From PALSA-693 sp963729695 (lineage in GTDB: Bacteria; Actinomycetota; Acidimicrobiia; Acidimicrobiales; Palsa-688), in the NCBI GenBank assembly GCA_963729695.1, contig CAVSOT010000008.1, forward strand, positions 62,001 to 126,000: a stretch of DNA of 64,000 nucleotides, given 5' to 3'. Below, piece by piece: positions 8,605 to 17,622 of this stretch. A program made the position numbers and the translations under genes. Numbering within the stretch: the stretch's first letter is position 1; every line of letters begins with the position of its first letter. The notes beneath the pieces were generated by a model. It was not told the origin of the DNA. It worked only from the letters and a program-made list of their open reading frames with translations, and ran no database searches.

Positions 8605-9801
8605 GCGACTCCCCGATACCTGCGGCTCGGGTCGTCTTCAGCGCGGACGACCGCCGGGAAATACTGGATCTGATCGACAGAGCGTTGGTCTCCGGCCAGC
8701 TCACCCTGGGCCCGTTGACCGAAGAGCTGGAGCGATCGTTCTCCGCCCGGCACGGTGGCCTGTCGGCCGTGGCGACCAGCTCCGGAACGAGTGCTCTGGA
8801 GATCGCCCTGCGCGGCGTCGGCGTCGGCGGTCGGGAAGCCGCCGGTTCGGGGGGCGAACGCCCCGAGGTCATCGTCCCGGCGAACACATTCTTCGCCACG
8901 GCGGCGGCGGTGCTGCACGCCGGGAGCCACACCCCGCTTCGCCGACATCGATCCGGCCACCTTGTCGCTGTCGGCCCAAAGCGTGGAGGCGGCGCTGACC
9001 CCTCAGGTGGTGGCGGTGATCCACGTGCACATCGGGGGCACCATCAGCCCCGAAGTGGCGGCCATCCAGCAGTTGTGCGAGACCCGAGGGTTGACGCTGA
9101 TCGAGGACGCCGCCCACGCCCACGGTTCTTCCTGGAACGACCAGAGCGCGGGATCCTGGTCGCGGGCAGCCGCCTTCTCCTTTTACCCGACCAAGGTGGT
9201 GAGCGGGGCGGAGGGCGGGATGATCCTCACCTCCGACCCTCACCTCCGCGATGAGGCCATGGTGTTCCGCGACCAGGGGAAGGCCAGCTTCCTCGCCGGG
9301 AGTCACGTGCGACTCGGCGCCGCCTGGCGGCTGAGCGAGGTCCAGGCGGCGGTCGCCCTGGTGCATCTGCGGCGCCTCGACGAGTTCATCGCCGTACGGC
9401 GCCGGGTGGCGGCGAGCTACGACAAGGGCTTCGCCGATTGCGCCCAGGTGGAGACGCTCACCGAGCCGGTCGGCTCCTGCAGCAACTACTACAAGTACCC
9501 GGTCCTCCTCGCTCCCGGCATCGACCGGGCCATAGTGAAAGCGGAGCTGCGTAGCCGATTCGGCGTCTCGCTCAGCGGCGAGGTCTATGCGACACCGCTG
9601 CATCGAGAGCCCGTATTCGCGGCGTTTGTCGACGGACCGCTACCCGTCGCCGAGGACCTGTGCGCCCGCCAGATCTGCCTGCCTGTTCACTCCGATATGA
9701 CTGATCGGGAGACGGACCGCGTGGTGGACGCGCTGCGCTCGACTCTGGCCGGGATGGCCGGGATGGCCAAGGTGAGCCGGACGGCCCGGATGGCTCGGTG
9801 A
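8601..9801 (+). pseudogene. DegT/DnrJ/EryC1 aminotransferase, +1 frameshift
   Basis: A PLP-dependent sugar aminotransferase of the DegT/StrS fold. The first part (8601 to about 8934) gives RALVSGQLTLGPLTEELE and SSGTSALEIAL; the second, in the next frame, gives FADIDPATLSLS, LIEDAAHAHG, the PLP-lysine region FYPTKVVSGAEGG and the C-terminal CLPVHSDMTDRE. Removing one G of GGG at 8932-8934 joins them as VLHAGATPRFADID, 399 residues, normal for the family. These enzymes transfer an amino group from glutamate to a keto sugar or related ring. Start GTG 8601 overlaps the transporter stop; the stop overlaps the glycosyltransferase GTG at 9798. The clean join suggests sequence error rather than decay. 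Confidence 0.8.
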
Positions 9802-10910
9802 CCGGCGGGCGGGGGAAGCTCACCCGGGCGCTCTTCATCTCCGGTTCCCTCGGAAAGGGTCACGACGTCCTGGCCGAGGCGTGCACGGACGCGTTGACCG
9901 GGCACGGCGTCGAGTGCGAGATCGTCGACGCCATGCGGCTGCTGGGGAAGGGTGCCGGCGCGGCGGGGGACTGGGTCTTTCGCCGGCTGCTGTCCATCGA
10001 CGCCCTCTACGACGCCTTCCATTTCTCGCAGCTACGCGACGACGGGCGCCTGGCCCGCACGCTCGACCGCCTGGCTGTGGAGCGGATGCTTCCCCATCTG
10101 CGCGTCGCGGTCGACCGTTTCCAACCGCAGCTGGTGGTGTCGGTCTTCGCCACCGGGGCCGGCGCGGCCGCCCAACTGAAGGCGGCCGGCTACGACATCG
10201 TGTCCGTCGTGGCCATGACCGACTCGTTCGCCCATCGGTTCTGGGTGCACGAAAGGACCGACCTCTTCCTCGTTACCTCCGCCGCCGCCAGCGAGTCCGT
10301 GCGCCGGTACTGGCCCGAAGCTGCAGTGGGCGTGATCACCGCCCCGGTGCGCCCAGAGTTCTACTTCGCCCCGAGCCGGCCTGAGGCGAGAGAGCGCCTC
10401 GGGGTGCCACCGGATGCGGTGTGCGTGTTGTTGATGTCCGGGGCGTGGGGCCTGGGGCCTCTGGCTCCGGCGGCGACGGAGCTGGCGGAGAGTGGCATCT
10501 GGGTTCTCGCCGTGGCCGGTACGAATGCCGTGATGGAACGCAAGCTGCGCGATGCGGCCGCTGGCTGCTCGCGCATCATCCCGTTCGGCTACACCGATCG
10601 GGTGCCGGAGCTGATGGCGGCCAGCGACGTCGTCGTCACCAGCTCAGGTGACACCTGCCGGGAGGCCCGGACCTTGGGCCGGGGCATCGTGCTGCTGGAC
10701 GTGGTCCCTGGGCATGGCCGCGAGAACTTGATGCACGAGCTCGAACTCGGGGGTGCGACCGCGTGCATGCCGACGCCGGCATCGATCGCCCGGGCGGTGC
10801 GGGCCTTCGTGGCCGACAAGGACCGCAGCCAGGTTCCTCCCGAGCCGGACGGCAAGCTGGCCAAGGAGGAGTTCGTGGACAGGGTGCGGGACCTGGGCTT
10901 CGACCTGTAA
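9798..10910 (+). CDS. MGDG-synthase-like glycosyltransferase
   Basis: A 370-residue GT-B protein resembling monogalactosyldiacylglycerol synthase and processive diacylglycerol glucosyltransferase (GT28). The N-terminal acceptor motif is ISGSLGKGHDVLAEA (GxGH); the C-terminal nucleotide-sugar half has SSGDTCREARTLGRGIVLLD followed by PGHGRENLMHELELGG, the usual ending of the donor site. It should move a sugar from a nucleotide donor to a lipid at the inner membrane face. GTG 9798 overlaps the aminotransferase stop. With the transporter and aminotransferase it forms a three-gene operon pointing at the hopanoid block, so glycosylation of a membrane lipid, perhaps a hopanoid, is an attractive inference. 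Confidence 0.8.
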   Translation: MTGGRGKLTRALFISGSLGKGHDVLAEACTDALTGHGVECEIVDAMRLLGKGAGAAGDWVFRRLLSIDALYDAFHFSQLRDDGRLARTLDRLAVERMLPHLRVAVDRFQPQLVVSVFATGAGAAAQLKAAGYDIVSVVAMTDSFAHRFWVHERTDLFLVTSAAASESVRRYWPEAAVGVITAPVRPEFYFAPSRPEARERLGVPPDAVCVLLMSGAWGLGPLAPAATELAESGIWVLAVAGTNAVMERKLRDAAAGCSRIIPFGYTDRVPELMAASDVVVTSSGDTCREARTLGRGIVLLDVVPGHGRENLMHELELGGATACMPTPASIARAVRAFVADKDRSQVPPEPDGKLAKEEFVDRVRDLGFDL

Positions 10911-10947
10911 ACACCCGGGTGGTCTTCCGCCCCCTGACGGGGGCACG

Positions 10948-11090
10948 CTCTCGGAAACCGGTCAGCCCAGCGCCCGCCGGCCCGGCACCACCGTTTTTAC
11001 TGACCGTTTTCGTCACCAGGCCTACGGGACACTTTTCGAAAACGGTCAGCAAGACCGGTACAGGCCGTTTTACTGACCGTTTTCATGACC
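10948..11090. repeat. GACCGTTTTC repeat cluster in convergent gap
   Basis: CTGACCGTTTTC occurs at 11000-11011 and 11073-11084 inside two 26-27 bp near-identical direct repeats (10991-11017 and 11065-11090). An inverted copy CGAAAACGGTCAG is at 11037-11049 and a weaker inverted copy at 10952-10966. The copies at 11000 and 11037 can form a 13-bp stem. The cluster lies between the convergent glycosyltransferase and yjbQ genes, so it may act as a two-way terminator or be a REP-like element. Confidence 0.7.
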
Positions 11091-11155
11091 CAGGTCAGGT
11101 CCGGCCGGTCGTGGGGGCCTCCGGCGGAAGGGGGCCCGGCGGTGGGGCCCCGGCG

Positions 11156-11210
11156 GTGAGGCCCCGGGCGGTGAGGCCCCGGGCGGTGAGGCCCCGGGCG
11201 GTGAGGCCCG
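11156..11210. repeat. 15-bp GC-rich tandem repeat
   Basis: GTGAGGCCCCGGGCG is repeated three times head to tail from 11156 to 11200, with a partial fourth copy to 11210 and degenerate relatives on both sides (11132-11155, 11216-11235). Each unit contains the palindrome CCCCGGG. It is outside any supported gene. The remaining gap up to 11273 shows nothing else. Confidence 0.8.
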
Positions 11211-11273
11211 ATGGCGACGCCCGGCGGCGAGGCCCGACTTCCTGAGGGCCCTCCCGACGGCCAGGCCGCGCCC

Positions 11274-11678
11274 TCAGCCGGCGAGGAAGCTGAGCCGCAC
11301 CTGGCGCTCGGTGTTGTCCACGTTGGTGTCCACCAGGCAGATCGACTGCCACGTGCCCACCTGGAGCCGGCCGTCGAGCACCGGGACCGTGAGCGACGGT
11401 GCCACGATCGCCGGCAAGACGTGGTCACGCCCGTGGCCCGGGGACCCGTGCCGATGGCGCCAGTGCGTATCGGTAGGAGCCAGGCGTTCGAGCCAGCGCA
11501 GCAGGTCCGTTTCGGACCCGGCGCCGGTCTCGATGATCGCCAGGCCGGCAGTGGCGTGCGGGACGAACACCGAGAGCAGCCCGTCACCCGACCGGGCCAC
11601 GAAGCGCTCGCATTCGCCCGTCAGATCGTGTACCCCCGCCGATGCCCCGGTCCGTACCCGGATCACGTCGCTGCGCAC
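11274..11678 (-). CDS. YjbQ/UPF0047 family protein
   Basis: A 134-residue protein of the YjbQ (UPF0047) family, full length. Signatures are VFVPHATAGLAIIE, GHGRDHVLPAIVAPSLTVPV and the C-terminal WQSICLVDTN. Family members have weak thiamine-phosphate-synthase activity in vitro, but the true role is unsettled. The conserved histidines and glutamate of the putative active site are present. It is the last gene of the minus-strand hopanoid block, 10 bp after hpnO; co-transcription is likely but a role in hopanoid synthesis is not implied. Confidence 0.85.
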   Translation of the reverse strand: MRSDVIRVRTGASAGVHDLTGECERFVARSGDGLLSVFVPHATAGLAIIETGAGSETDLLRWLERLAPTDTHWRHRHGSPGHGRDHVLPAIVAPSLTVPVLDGRLQVGTWQSICLVDTNVDNTERQVRLSFLAG

Positions 11679-11688
11679 GGCCGGCTGC

Positions 11689-13095
11689 TCAGCGGCTGGG
11701 CCGCCCCACCTTGGGTAGCGGCGCCAGCCGGGCTGCCCTGGTGGTCAGGCCCCAACCGAAATGCCAGATCGGCCGGGAGCTGTCGTGGATGGCGTCCATG
11801 ACGCGGCGGAAGGCATCGAGGAACTTGGTCGCGTCGTCGCTCGTGACGGTGAGCGGGGGGAGGAGCTTGAGCACGTCCATGTGATCGCTGGCGGTCTGGG
11901 TGAGGATGCGGTGATCCTCGAACAAGGCGCCGACCACCATCTGGGTGAACAGGCCCCGCCTGGCCAGCGTCAGCGGCCCCCACCGGGTACGCAGGCGGCG
12001 GGACTTGGGCCGCCCGAACTCGATCCCGATCAGCAACCCCCGGCCGCGGACATCCGCGATCAGCTCGTACTGTTGTGCCGCGTGCCGGAGGCCTTGGCTG
12101 AGCTGCTCGCCGATGGCGGCCGCATTGGCTATCAGGCCCTCGTCGTCGATCACCGACAGGGTGGCCAACCCGGCAGCCATGGCCAGGTTGTTGGTACCGA
12201 AGGTGCTGTCGTGCACCAGCATCCGGTCCATCGACGAGTACACCCGTTGAAAGACCGCCGAGGTGCCAAGGGTCGCGCCGACCGGGACGAACCCTCCTGA
12301 GAGCGTCTTCGCCACCGTCACCAGATCGGGCTGCACGCCGTCGTGCTGGTAGCTGAAGAACCTCCCCGTGCGCCCGAGACCACTCTGGACCTCGTCACAA
12401 ATGAGCAGGGCCCCGTGGCGGTGGAGCAGGCTGGCCGCGGCGGCCAGGAAGCCGTCGGGGACCACCTGGACGCCTTTGCCTTGCACGGGTTCGATGATCA
12501 AGGCCGCCACGTCGCCGACCGCCAGCTCTCGGCGGAGGGCATCGAGGTCACCAAAGGGCACCCGACCCCCCGGAAGCAGCGGGCCGAACCCTTTGCGGAA
12601 GTCCCTGGCGCCGTTGACCGACAGCGAGCCGGCAGTCAGCCCGTGAAAGGCGTGGTCGCAATACAGGACCCGCGGCCGGCCGGTGGTGTAGCGCGCGAAC
12701 TTCAGGGCCGCTTCGACCGCCTCTGTCCCGCTGTTGCACATGTACACCCGGTCCAGGTCGGGCATCCGCTCGATGAGCGCCTCGCCGAGCAGCCCGGCCA
12801 GCAGGGGTGTGTCCATCTGCACCAGGTCGGCCAGCTCCGCGTCCAGGACGTCATGCAGGGCCTGACGTACGACCGGGTGGGCCCGGCCCACCCCGAACAC
12901 GCCGAAACCCGACAGGAAGTCGAGGTAGGCGTGGCCTGCGTCGTCATAGAGATAACAGCCCTGCGCGTGCTCCCACCGTCGGTCGAATCCGAGGGACTGC
13001 AGCACCCGAGCCGTCTGCGGATTGAGGTAGCGGCCCCAAAGCGCCGAGCCTTCCCCGGCCCGGCTCCGGAGCTGGCTGAGGATGTCGAATCCCAT
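11689..13095 (-). CDS. hpnO: Class III aminotransferase, HpnO-like
   Basis: A 468-residue class III PLP aminotransferase. The PLP lysine is in TVAKTLSGGFVPVG; CNSGTEAVEAALKFAR binds the cofactor phosphate and IIEPVQGKGVQVVPDGF is the usual EPVQG segment. In hopanoid clusters HpnO converts the ribosyl-hopane aldehyde to aminobacteriohopanetriol, and the position directly after hpnH supports that call; ornithine or acetylornithine aminotransferase would be the fallback from sequence alone. Start ATG 13095 is three bases after the hpnH stop. The C-terminal 40 residues (IHDSSRPIWHFGWGLTTRAARLAPL) are beyond the core fold. Confidence 0.85.
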   Translation of the reverse strand: MGFDILSQLRSRAGEGSALWGRYLNPQTARVLQSLGFDRRWEHAQGCYLYDDAGHAYLDFLSGFGVFGVGRAHPVVRQALHDVLDAELADLVQMDTPLLAGLLGEALIERMPDLDRVYMCNSGTEAVEAALKFARYTTGRPRVLYCDHAFHGLTAGSLSVNGARDFRKGFGPLLPGGRVPFGDLDALRRELAVGDVAALIIEPVQGKGVQVVPDGFLAAAASLLHRHGALLICDEVQSGLGRTGRFFSYQHDGVQPDLVTVAKTLSGGFVPVGATLGTSAVFQRVYSSMDRMLVHDSTFGTNNLAMAAGLATLSVIDDEGLIANAAAIGEQLSQGLRHAAQQYELIADVRGRGLLIGIEFGRPKSRRLRTRWGPLTLARRGLFTQMVVGALFEDHRILTQTASDHMDVLKLLPPLTVTSDDATKFLDAFRRVMDAIHDSSRPIWHFGWGLTTRAARLAPLPKVGRPSR

Positions 13096-13098
13096 CCG

Positions 13099-14103
13099 TT
13101 ACGACCCTATCGCGGCTCGCAGGGACTGGCGGAGGGATCCGGTGGTGGCGAGCACCGCGCTCGGCTCGTACCCGCAGTGGGCCATACAGTTGGCGCACCG
13201 AGGATCCTTGCCCCGGCCGTACTTCGACCAGTCGGTGGTGTCGAGCAGCTCTTGGTAGGTCTCGGTGTAGCCGTCCGCCATCAGGTAGCAGGGCCGTTGC
13301 CAGCCGAGCACCGAGTAGCTCGGGATGCCCCAGGGGGTGCACTCGAAGTCGACCTTCCCTTCCAGGAAGTCGAGGAACAGGGGACTGTGGTTGAGCCTCC
13401 ACCGCTTGCGGCGCCCATCGGCGAACGCTTGGGCAAAGAGGTCTGTCGAGCGCTTGGTGCTGAGGAAGTGCACCTGATCGGGGGCCTTTTCGTAGGCGTA
13501 GCCGGGGGAGATCATCATCTGGTCCACCCCGAGCTCGTCGTTGAGAAAGTCGAGGACGTCTTCGATCGTCTTCGGCGAGTCCGTGTCGAAGAAGGTGGTG
13601 TTCGAGGTGACCCTGAAACCCTTGTCCTTGGCCGCTCGGATGGCGGCCACGGCTTTGTCGAAGGTGCCCTCGCGGTTGACCGACTCGTCGTGGCGTTCCC
13701 GGAGACCGTCGATGTGCACGACCCAGCTGAACCTGGTGTGCGGGGTGAAGCGATCGAGCTTGCGCTCGAGCAGCAGGGCGTTGGTGCACAGGTACACGTA
13801 CCGCCCTCGATCGAGGAGGGCCTGCGTCATGCGGTCGATCTCCGGGTGTAGCAGCGGCTCGCCGCCCGCGATGGAGACCATCGGTGCACGCGACTCTTCG
13901 ATGGCGGCCACGGCCTGTTCGACGCTCAGGCGTTGGCGCAGGATTTCCGTGGGGTACTGGATCTTGCCGCAGCCACTGCAGGAGAGGTTGCAGGCGAAGA
14001 GCGGCTCGAGCTCGACGATGAGCGGGAACTTGTCGCGTCGGGCCAGCTTCTGGCGAGCCAGGTAGCTGCCGATCTTCAGGCTCTGTCGGAGGGGGACACC
14101 CAT
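13099..14103 (-). CDS. hpnH: Adenosyl-hopene transferase (radical SAM)
   Basis: A 334-residue radical SAM protein. The cluster motif is CNLSCSGC (about residues 38-45), followed by the SAM-binding GGEPLLHPEI and, at the C-terminus, a SPASM-like set of cysteines (DPRCANCMAHCGYEPSA). HpnH joins the 5'-deoxyadenosyl group to hopene, giving adenosylhopane, the first step of side-chain extension. Length and ends match the family (MGVPLRQSLKIGSYLARQK start). It sits four bases after the HpnG-IspH fusion and just before hpnO, the canonical order substrate to product. Confidence 0.93.
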   Translation of the reverse strand: MGVPLRQSLKIGSYLARQKLARRDKFPLIVELEPLFACNLSCSGCGKIQYPTEILRQRLSVEQAVAAIEESRAPMVSIAGGEPLLHPEIDRMTQALLDRGRYVYLCTNALLLERKLDRFTPHTRFSWVVHIDGLRERHDESVNREGTFDKAVAAIRAAKDKGFRVTSNTTFFDTDSPKTIEDVLDFLNDELGVDQMMISPGYAYEKAPDQVHFLSTKRSTDLFAQAFADGRRKRWRLNHSPLFLDFLEGKVDFECTPWGIPSYSVLGWQRPCYLMADGYTETYQELLDTTDWSKYGRGKDPRCANCMAHCGYEPSAVLATTGSLRQSLRAAIGS

Positions 14104-14107
14104 TTGG

Positions 14108-15655
14108 TTAGCGGACCTCCACAGGTAGGGGGAACTTTACGTGCTCGCCGCGGACGGCTCGCTCGGTAATCGACAGCGGGCCGAGCCCGGCGAGGGCGGC
14201 CAGGACTCGATCGATCAGGACCGGCGGGGCGGACGCTCCGGCCGTGAGTCCGATGGTCGAAACGGCTGTGAGCCATTCGAGGCGCAGCTCGGATTCGTCT
14301 TCGATCAGCTCTGCTCCGCATCCGGCCCGGCCGGCGACTTCCACCAGCCGGGCGGAGTTGGACGAGTTGGACGAACCGACCACCAGCAGCAGGTCACACG
14401 AGCCGGCGATGGCCCGCACCGCGTCTTGGCGGTTTTGGGTGGCGTAACAGATGTCGGCCGCGTGCGGGCCGACGATGGCGGGGAAGCGATCGGAAAGCGC
14501 CCCGACCAGGTCGACGACGTCGTCTGAGGACAGGGTGGTCTGCGTGACGTAGGCGATGCGTTCGGGGTCGTCGACGTGGATGGCGGCCACGTCCGCTGGG
14601 TGCTCGACGAGGGTGATGTCCTCCGCCTCGCCCAGGGTGCCGTCGGTCTCGTCGTGGCCTTCGTGCCCGATCAGGACGACCTGGTACCCGCGGGAGCGGA
14701 ACCGCTGCACTTCGTGGTGCACCTTGGCCACCAGCGGGCAGGTGGCGTCGATGACTTGCAAGCCTCTGGCCTCGGCGTCACCGCGCACCGACGGGGCCAC
14801 CCCATGCGCCGAGAAGACGACCGTGGCGCCGTCCGGCACGTCGGCCAGCTCCTGGACGAACACTGCGCCCCGGGCCTCGAGGGACGACACCACGTGCTTG
14901 TTGTGGACAATCTGGCGGCGCACGTAGACCGGGGCACCGTAACGGTCGATGACGCGCTCGACCGTGTCGATAGCCCGCTCGACGCCGGCGCAGAACGACC
15001 GGGGCCCGGCCAGCAGCACGTCCCGGGGCTGCACCGAGGCGGCCCACTGTTCGAGTACCGGCGCGGTGGCGCGGAGAGCCCGCAGGGCCCGCCAGCCTCC
15101 CCGGATAATGGCCGGGGACAACAGCTCCCGGGTCGAACGATCAGAGATGGCCCGGACGACCGCTAGGGGCCCGTCCGGGCGCACGGCCACGAGGGGGGCC
15201 GTCTCCATGTCGACGGCGAGTGCCCCTTCGCGGGCGAGCCGAGCCCGATGGTCGGGGTCTTTCACCAACGTGTCCGTCGACACCACCGCCCCTACCCGGA
15301 CCGCCAACCCCTGACGCCGTAGAGCCGCTGCCAGCAACGGCGCCGATTGGAGTTGGGCGGTCACCGGTTGGCCGCGGCCGTCGAGGATCCGGTCGGCCAC
15401 CACCAGCGTTCCGGTCTCCAGTCCGTCGTCCAGGGCGCCGGCCACTCCGGCGATGGCGACCCCGGCCACCCCATCGGTGCGGGGGTCGCGTTGCAGACGC
15501 TGAGCGGCAGCCGCCGCCCGGCTGGGTCCCATTCCCGTGCGGACGACCCAGGTGTCAGGGGCGCCCGTAGTGAGGGCCCTGGCCTCGACCCGCAAGGGGG
15601 CCAGCAGCAGCAGCCCACCCTTCGGCGTGGCTGTGCGGGGGCGGGCCGCGCTCAC
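14108..15655 (-). CDS. HpnG-like nucleosidase fused to IspH
   Basis: One 515-residue reading frame with two complete enzymes. Residues about 1-205 are a PNP/UDP phosphorylase-fold protein (GGLLLLAPLRVEARAL, GVAIAGVAGALDDGL, ALAVDMETAPL, VRAISDRSTREL) like HpnG, which removes adenine from adenosylhopane. Residues about 213-515 are IspH, HMBPP reductase of the MEP pathway, with its three Fe-S cysteines at 222 (FCAGVERAID), 306 (DATCPLV) and 403 (DICYATQNRQDAV), plus HNKHVV, FSAHGV, TQTTLS and SNSSNS. Spacing of the cysteines matches E. coli IspH. The GTG at 15655 overlaps the shc stop by four bases (GTGA). No stop or start-and-RBS is seen between the domains. The fusion ties precursor supply to hopanoid maturation. 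Confidence 0.88.
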   Translation of the reverse strand: MSAARPRTATPKGGLLLLAPLRVEARALTTGAPDTWVVRTGMGPSRAAAAAQRLQRDPRTDGVAGVAIAGVAGALDDGLETGTLVVADRILDGRGQPVTAQLQSAPLLAAALRRQGLAVRVGAVVSTDTLVKDPDHRARLAREGALAVDMETAPLVAVRPDGPLAVVRAISDRSTRELLSPAIIRGGWRALRALRATAPVLEQWAASVQPRDVLLAGPRSFCAGVERAIDTVERVIDRYGAPVYVRRQIVHNKHVVSSLEARGAVFVQELADVPDGATVVFSAHGVAPSVRGDAEARGLQVIDATCPLVAKVHHEVQRFRSRGYQVVLIGHEGHDETDGTLGEAEDITLVEHPADVAAIHVDDPERIAYVTQTTLSSDDVVDLVGALSDRFPAIVGPHAADICYATQNRQDAVRAIAGSCDLLLVVGSSNSSNSARLVEVAGRAGCGAELIEDESELRLEWLTAVSTIGLTAGASAPPVLIDRVLAALAGLGPLSITERAVRGEHVKFPLPVEVR

Positions 15656-17622
15656 GGCACCGCTGTCCGGGCGTGGAGGTACCGGCCCAGGGCCGAGAGC
15701 GGCCACACCAGGCGGTACAGGTGGTAGTTGATCGAGAAGTCCCACGGGAAGCCGGTGCCGGTGAACCACGGTTCGTCCCACGTCCCCTCGGCCAGTTGGC
15801 TGCCGACCAACCAGTCGACGCCTGCCCGGGTCGCCGGGTGGACGGCCTCGCCCGCGGCGATAAGGGCCAGCAGCGCCCAGGCGGTCTGCGACGCGGTCGA
15901 CGCACCCCGGCCGCGCCAGCTCTCGTCCACGTAGGACCGGAGGTCCTCGCCCCAGCCTCCGTCGACGTTCTGGTGCTCGACGAGCCAGGCCACGGCGCCG
16001 CGAATGCGCGGATCTCCCGGCTCCACCCCGGCGGCGATGAGGGCCGGGACGGCGGCGCCGGTCCCGTAGATGTAATTGACGCCCCAGCGCCCGAACCACG
16101 AACCATCCGGTTCCTGCTGGTCGGAGAGCCAGCCGACCCCCCGATGGAGCGAGGCTCGCACGGCCGGGCCCTCTTCAGCCAGCATCTCGACCATGTGGGC
16201 GGTGACGTCGGCCGAGGGGGGATCGGTGACCTCCCCGAAGTCGCAGAACGGCAGGGATGCGACGAGCGGGCTGTCGTTGTCGGCGTCGAATGCTCCCCAC
16301 CCTCCGCCCCGGCTCTGCATGCCTGCGGACCACGCCACCGCCCGGGCGCAGGCCGCCCGGGCGTCGGGGCCGAGGGCGGATTCGATGCGGCGCAGGGCCA
16401 AGACGACCTCGGCGGTGTCGTCGACGTCGGGGTAGTTGTCGTTTTCGAACTCGAAGGCCCAGCCCCCAGGAGCCAGGCCGGGTCGGCGCACCGCCCAGTC
16501 CCCGGTGGCGGTGACTTCCTGTTCGATCAGCCAACGACCGGCGGCCACCATGGCGGGATCGTCGGGCTTCATCCCGCCATCGTGGAGGGCCACGACGGCC
16601 AGGGCCGTGTCCCAGATGGGGGACTGGCAGGCTTCCAGCCGGCGGCCGAGGTGGTCCTCGATGACGAAGTCCTCCAAGCCGTCGAGCGCCGCCCGTACCA
16701 CCGGATGGTCGAGCGGGTAGCCCAGTAGGTCGAGAGCAATGATCGAATACACCACGGGCGGTTGGATCCCGCCCCACAGCCCGTCCTTTTCCTGCCGACG
16801 GATGATCCATTGCTCGGCCCGGCGCAAGGCGCTGCGGCGGAGCAGACGGCGGGGAACGACTCGATCAGGAAGCCGTTCATAGCGGTGCAGCAACCGGTCC
16901 AGGGCGAAGAAGCGGCCGTCGACGGTGCGCAACGCCGCCAGCCTCCTCTGCCAGCCGGCCTGCGGCGCGGCGTCGGGGGTCGAGCTCGTCGAGGGGCTCC
17001 CCGCGCTGTCGTCGGCCCGCAGCTCGTCGACCCCGAACGGCAGCGGCCGGGCCGGCCGGTGCGCCATCACCACCGTCAGGGCCACGACGGTCTGTCGGGC
17101 CCAACACCCGAAGTCATAGATGTTGAGAGGCGCCCAGGACGGCAGGAACATGATCTCGGCCGGCAGTACGGGCAACTCCTCCCAGTCCCAGCGCCCGAGC
17201 ATGGCCAGCCAGATTCGGGTGAAGGTGCGGCTGCCCTCGATCCCGCCGTGTGCTCGGACCCAGGCGGCCGCGGCCCGCATGTGGGGTGCGTCGGGTTCGT
17301 CACCGGCGAGGCGGAGGCCGACGTAGGCCTCGATGGTCGTGGACAGATCGGAAGGCGCCCCGTGGAAGGTGCCCCACGTCCCGTCCGGACGTTGGTTGAG
17401 CCGGATCCAGCGGGCGGCTGCCTCCGCCAGCTCCGGCTCCAGGATCCCCAGGAAGTGGCGGAGCATCAGGTCCTCCGCATCCATGGTGACGTTGGTTTCC
17501 AGCTCCGCCTTCCACCAGCCGTCGGAATGCTGCAACCCGAGCAGGTGATCGCGTGCGGCGCGAAGCGCGCCCGACACCTGCTCGAGATGATCGATTCCGG
17601 GGGTGGAGGCGACTGCGGTCAC
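15652..17622 (-). CDS. shc: Squalene-hopene cyclase
   Basis: A 656-residue class II triterpene cyclase. The catalytic DVDD motif is at residues 399-402 (PDVDDTAEVVLALRR), and QW repeats such as QNVDGGWGED, QEKDGLWGG and QRPDGTWGTF recur through both barrels. It cyclises squalene to hopene and hopanol at the inner membrane. The start is GTG 17622, which overlaps the prenyltransferase TGA (GTGA); longer in-frame starts run through that gene. A 35-residue Ser/Pro-rich insert (about residues 215-240, DDSAGSPSTSSTPD) separates the two halves. Confidence 0.95.
   Translation of the reverse strand: MTAVASTPGIDHLEQVSGALRAARDHLLGLQHSDGWWKAELETNVTMDAEDLMLRHFLGILEPELAEAAARWIRLNQRPDGTWGTFHGAPSDLSTTIEAYVGLRLAGDEPDAPHMRAAAAWVRAHGGIEGSRTFTRIWLAMLGRWDWEELPVLPAEIMFLPSWAPLNIYDFGCWARQTVVALTVVMAHRPARPLPFGVDELRADDSAGSPSTSSTPDAAPQAGWQRRLAALRTVDGRFFALDRLLHRYERLPDRVVPRRLLRRSALRRAEQWIIRRQEKDGLWGGIQPPVVYSIIALDLLGYPLDHPVVRAALDGLEDFVIEDHLGRRLEACQSPIWDTALAVVALHDGGMKPDDPAMVAAGRWLIEQEVTATGDWAVRRPGLAPGGWAFEFENDNYPDVDDTAEVVLALRRIESALGPDARAACARAVAWSAGMQSRGGGWGAFDADNDSPLVASLPFCDFGEVTDPPSADVTAHMVEMLAEEGPAVRASLHRGVGWLSDQQEPDGSWFGRWGVNYIYGTGAAVPALIAAGVEPGDPRIRGAVAWLVEHQNVDGGWGEDLRSYVDESWRGRGASTASQTAWALLALIAAGEAVHPATRAGVDWLVGSQLAEGTWDEPWFTGTGFPWDFSINYHLYRLVWPLSALGRYLHARTAVP

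Noticed and set aside
11156..11210. Repeat array considered as CRISPR
   Set aside because: Units are directly contiguous, with no spacers and no cas genes.
12343..13851. Long plus-strand open frame of 502 codons
   Set aside because: Antisense to hpnO and hpnH; no family features; a high-GC shadow.
15656..16099. 148-residue N-terminal extension of the HpnG-IspH protein
   Set aside because: It runs antiframe through shc and is Arg-rich; the GTG at 15655 overlapping the shc stop is the better start.
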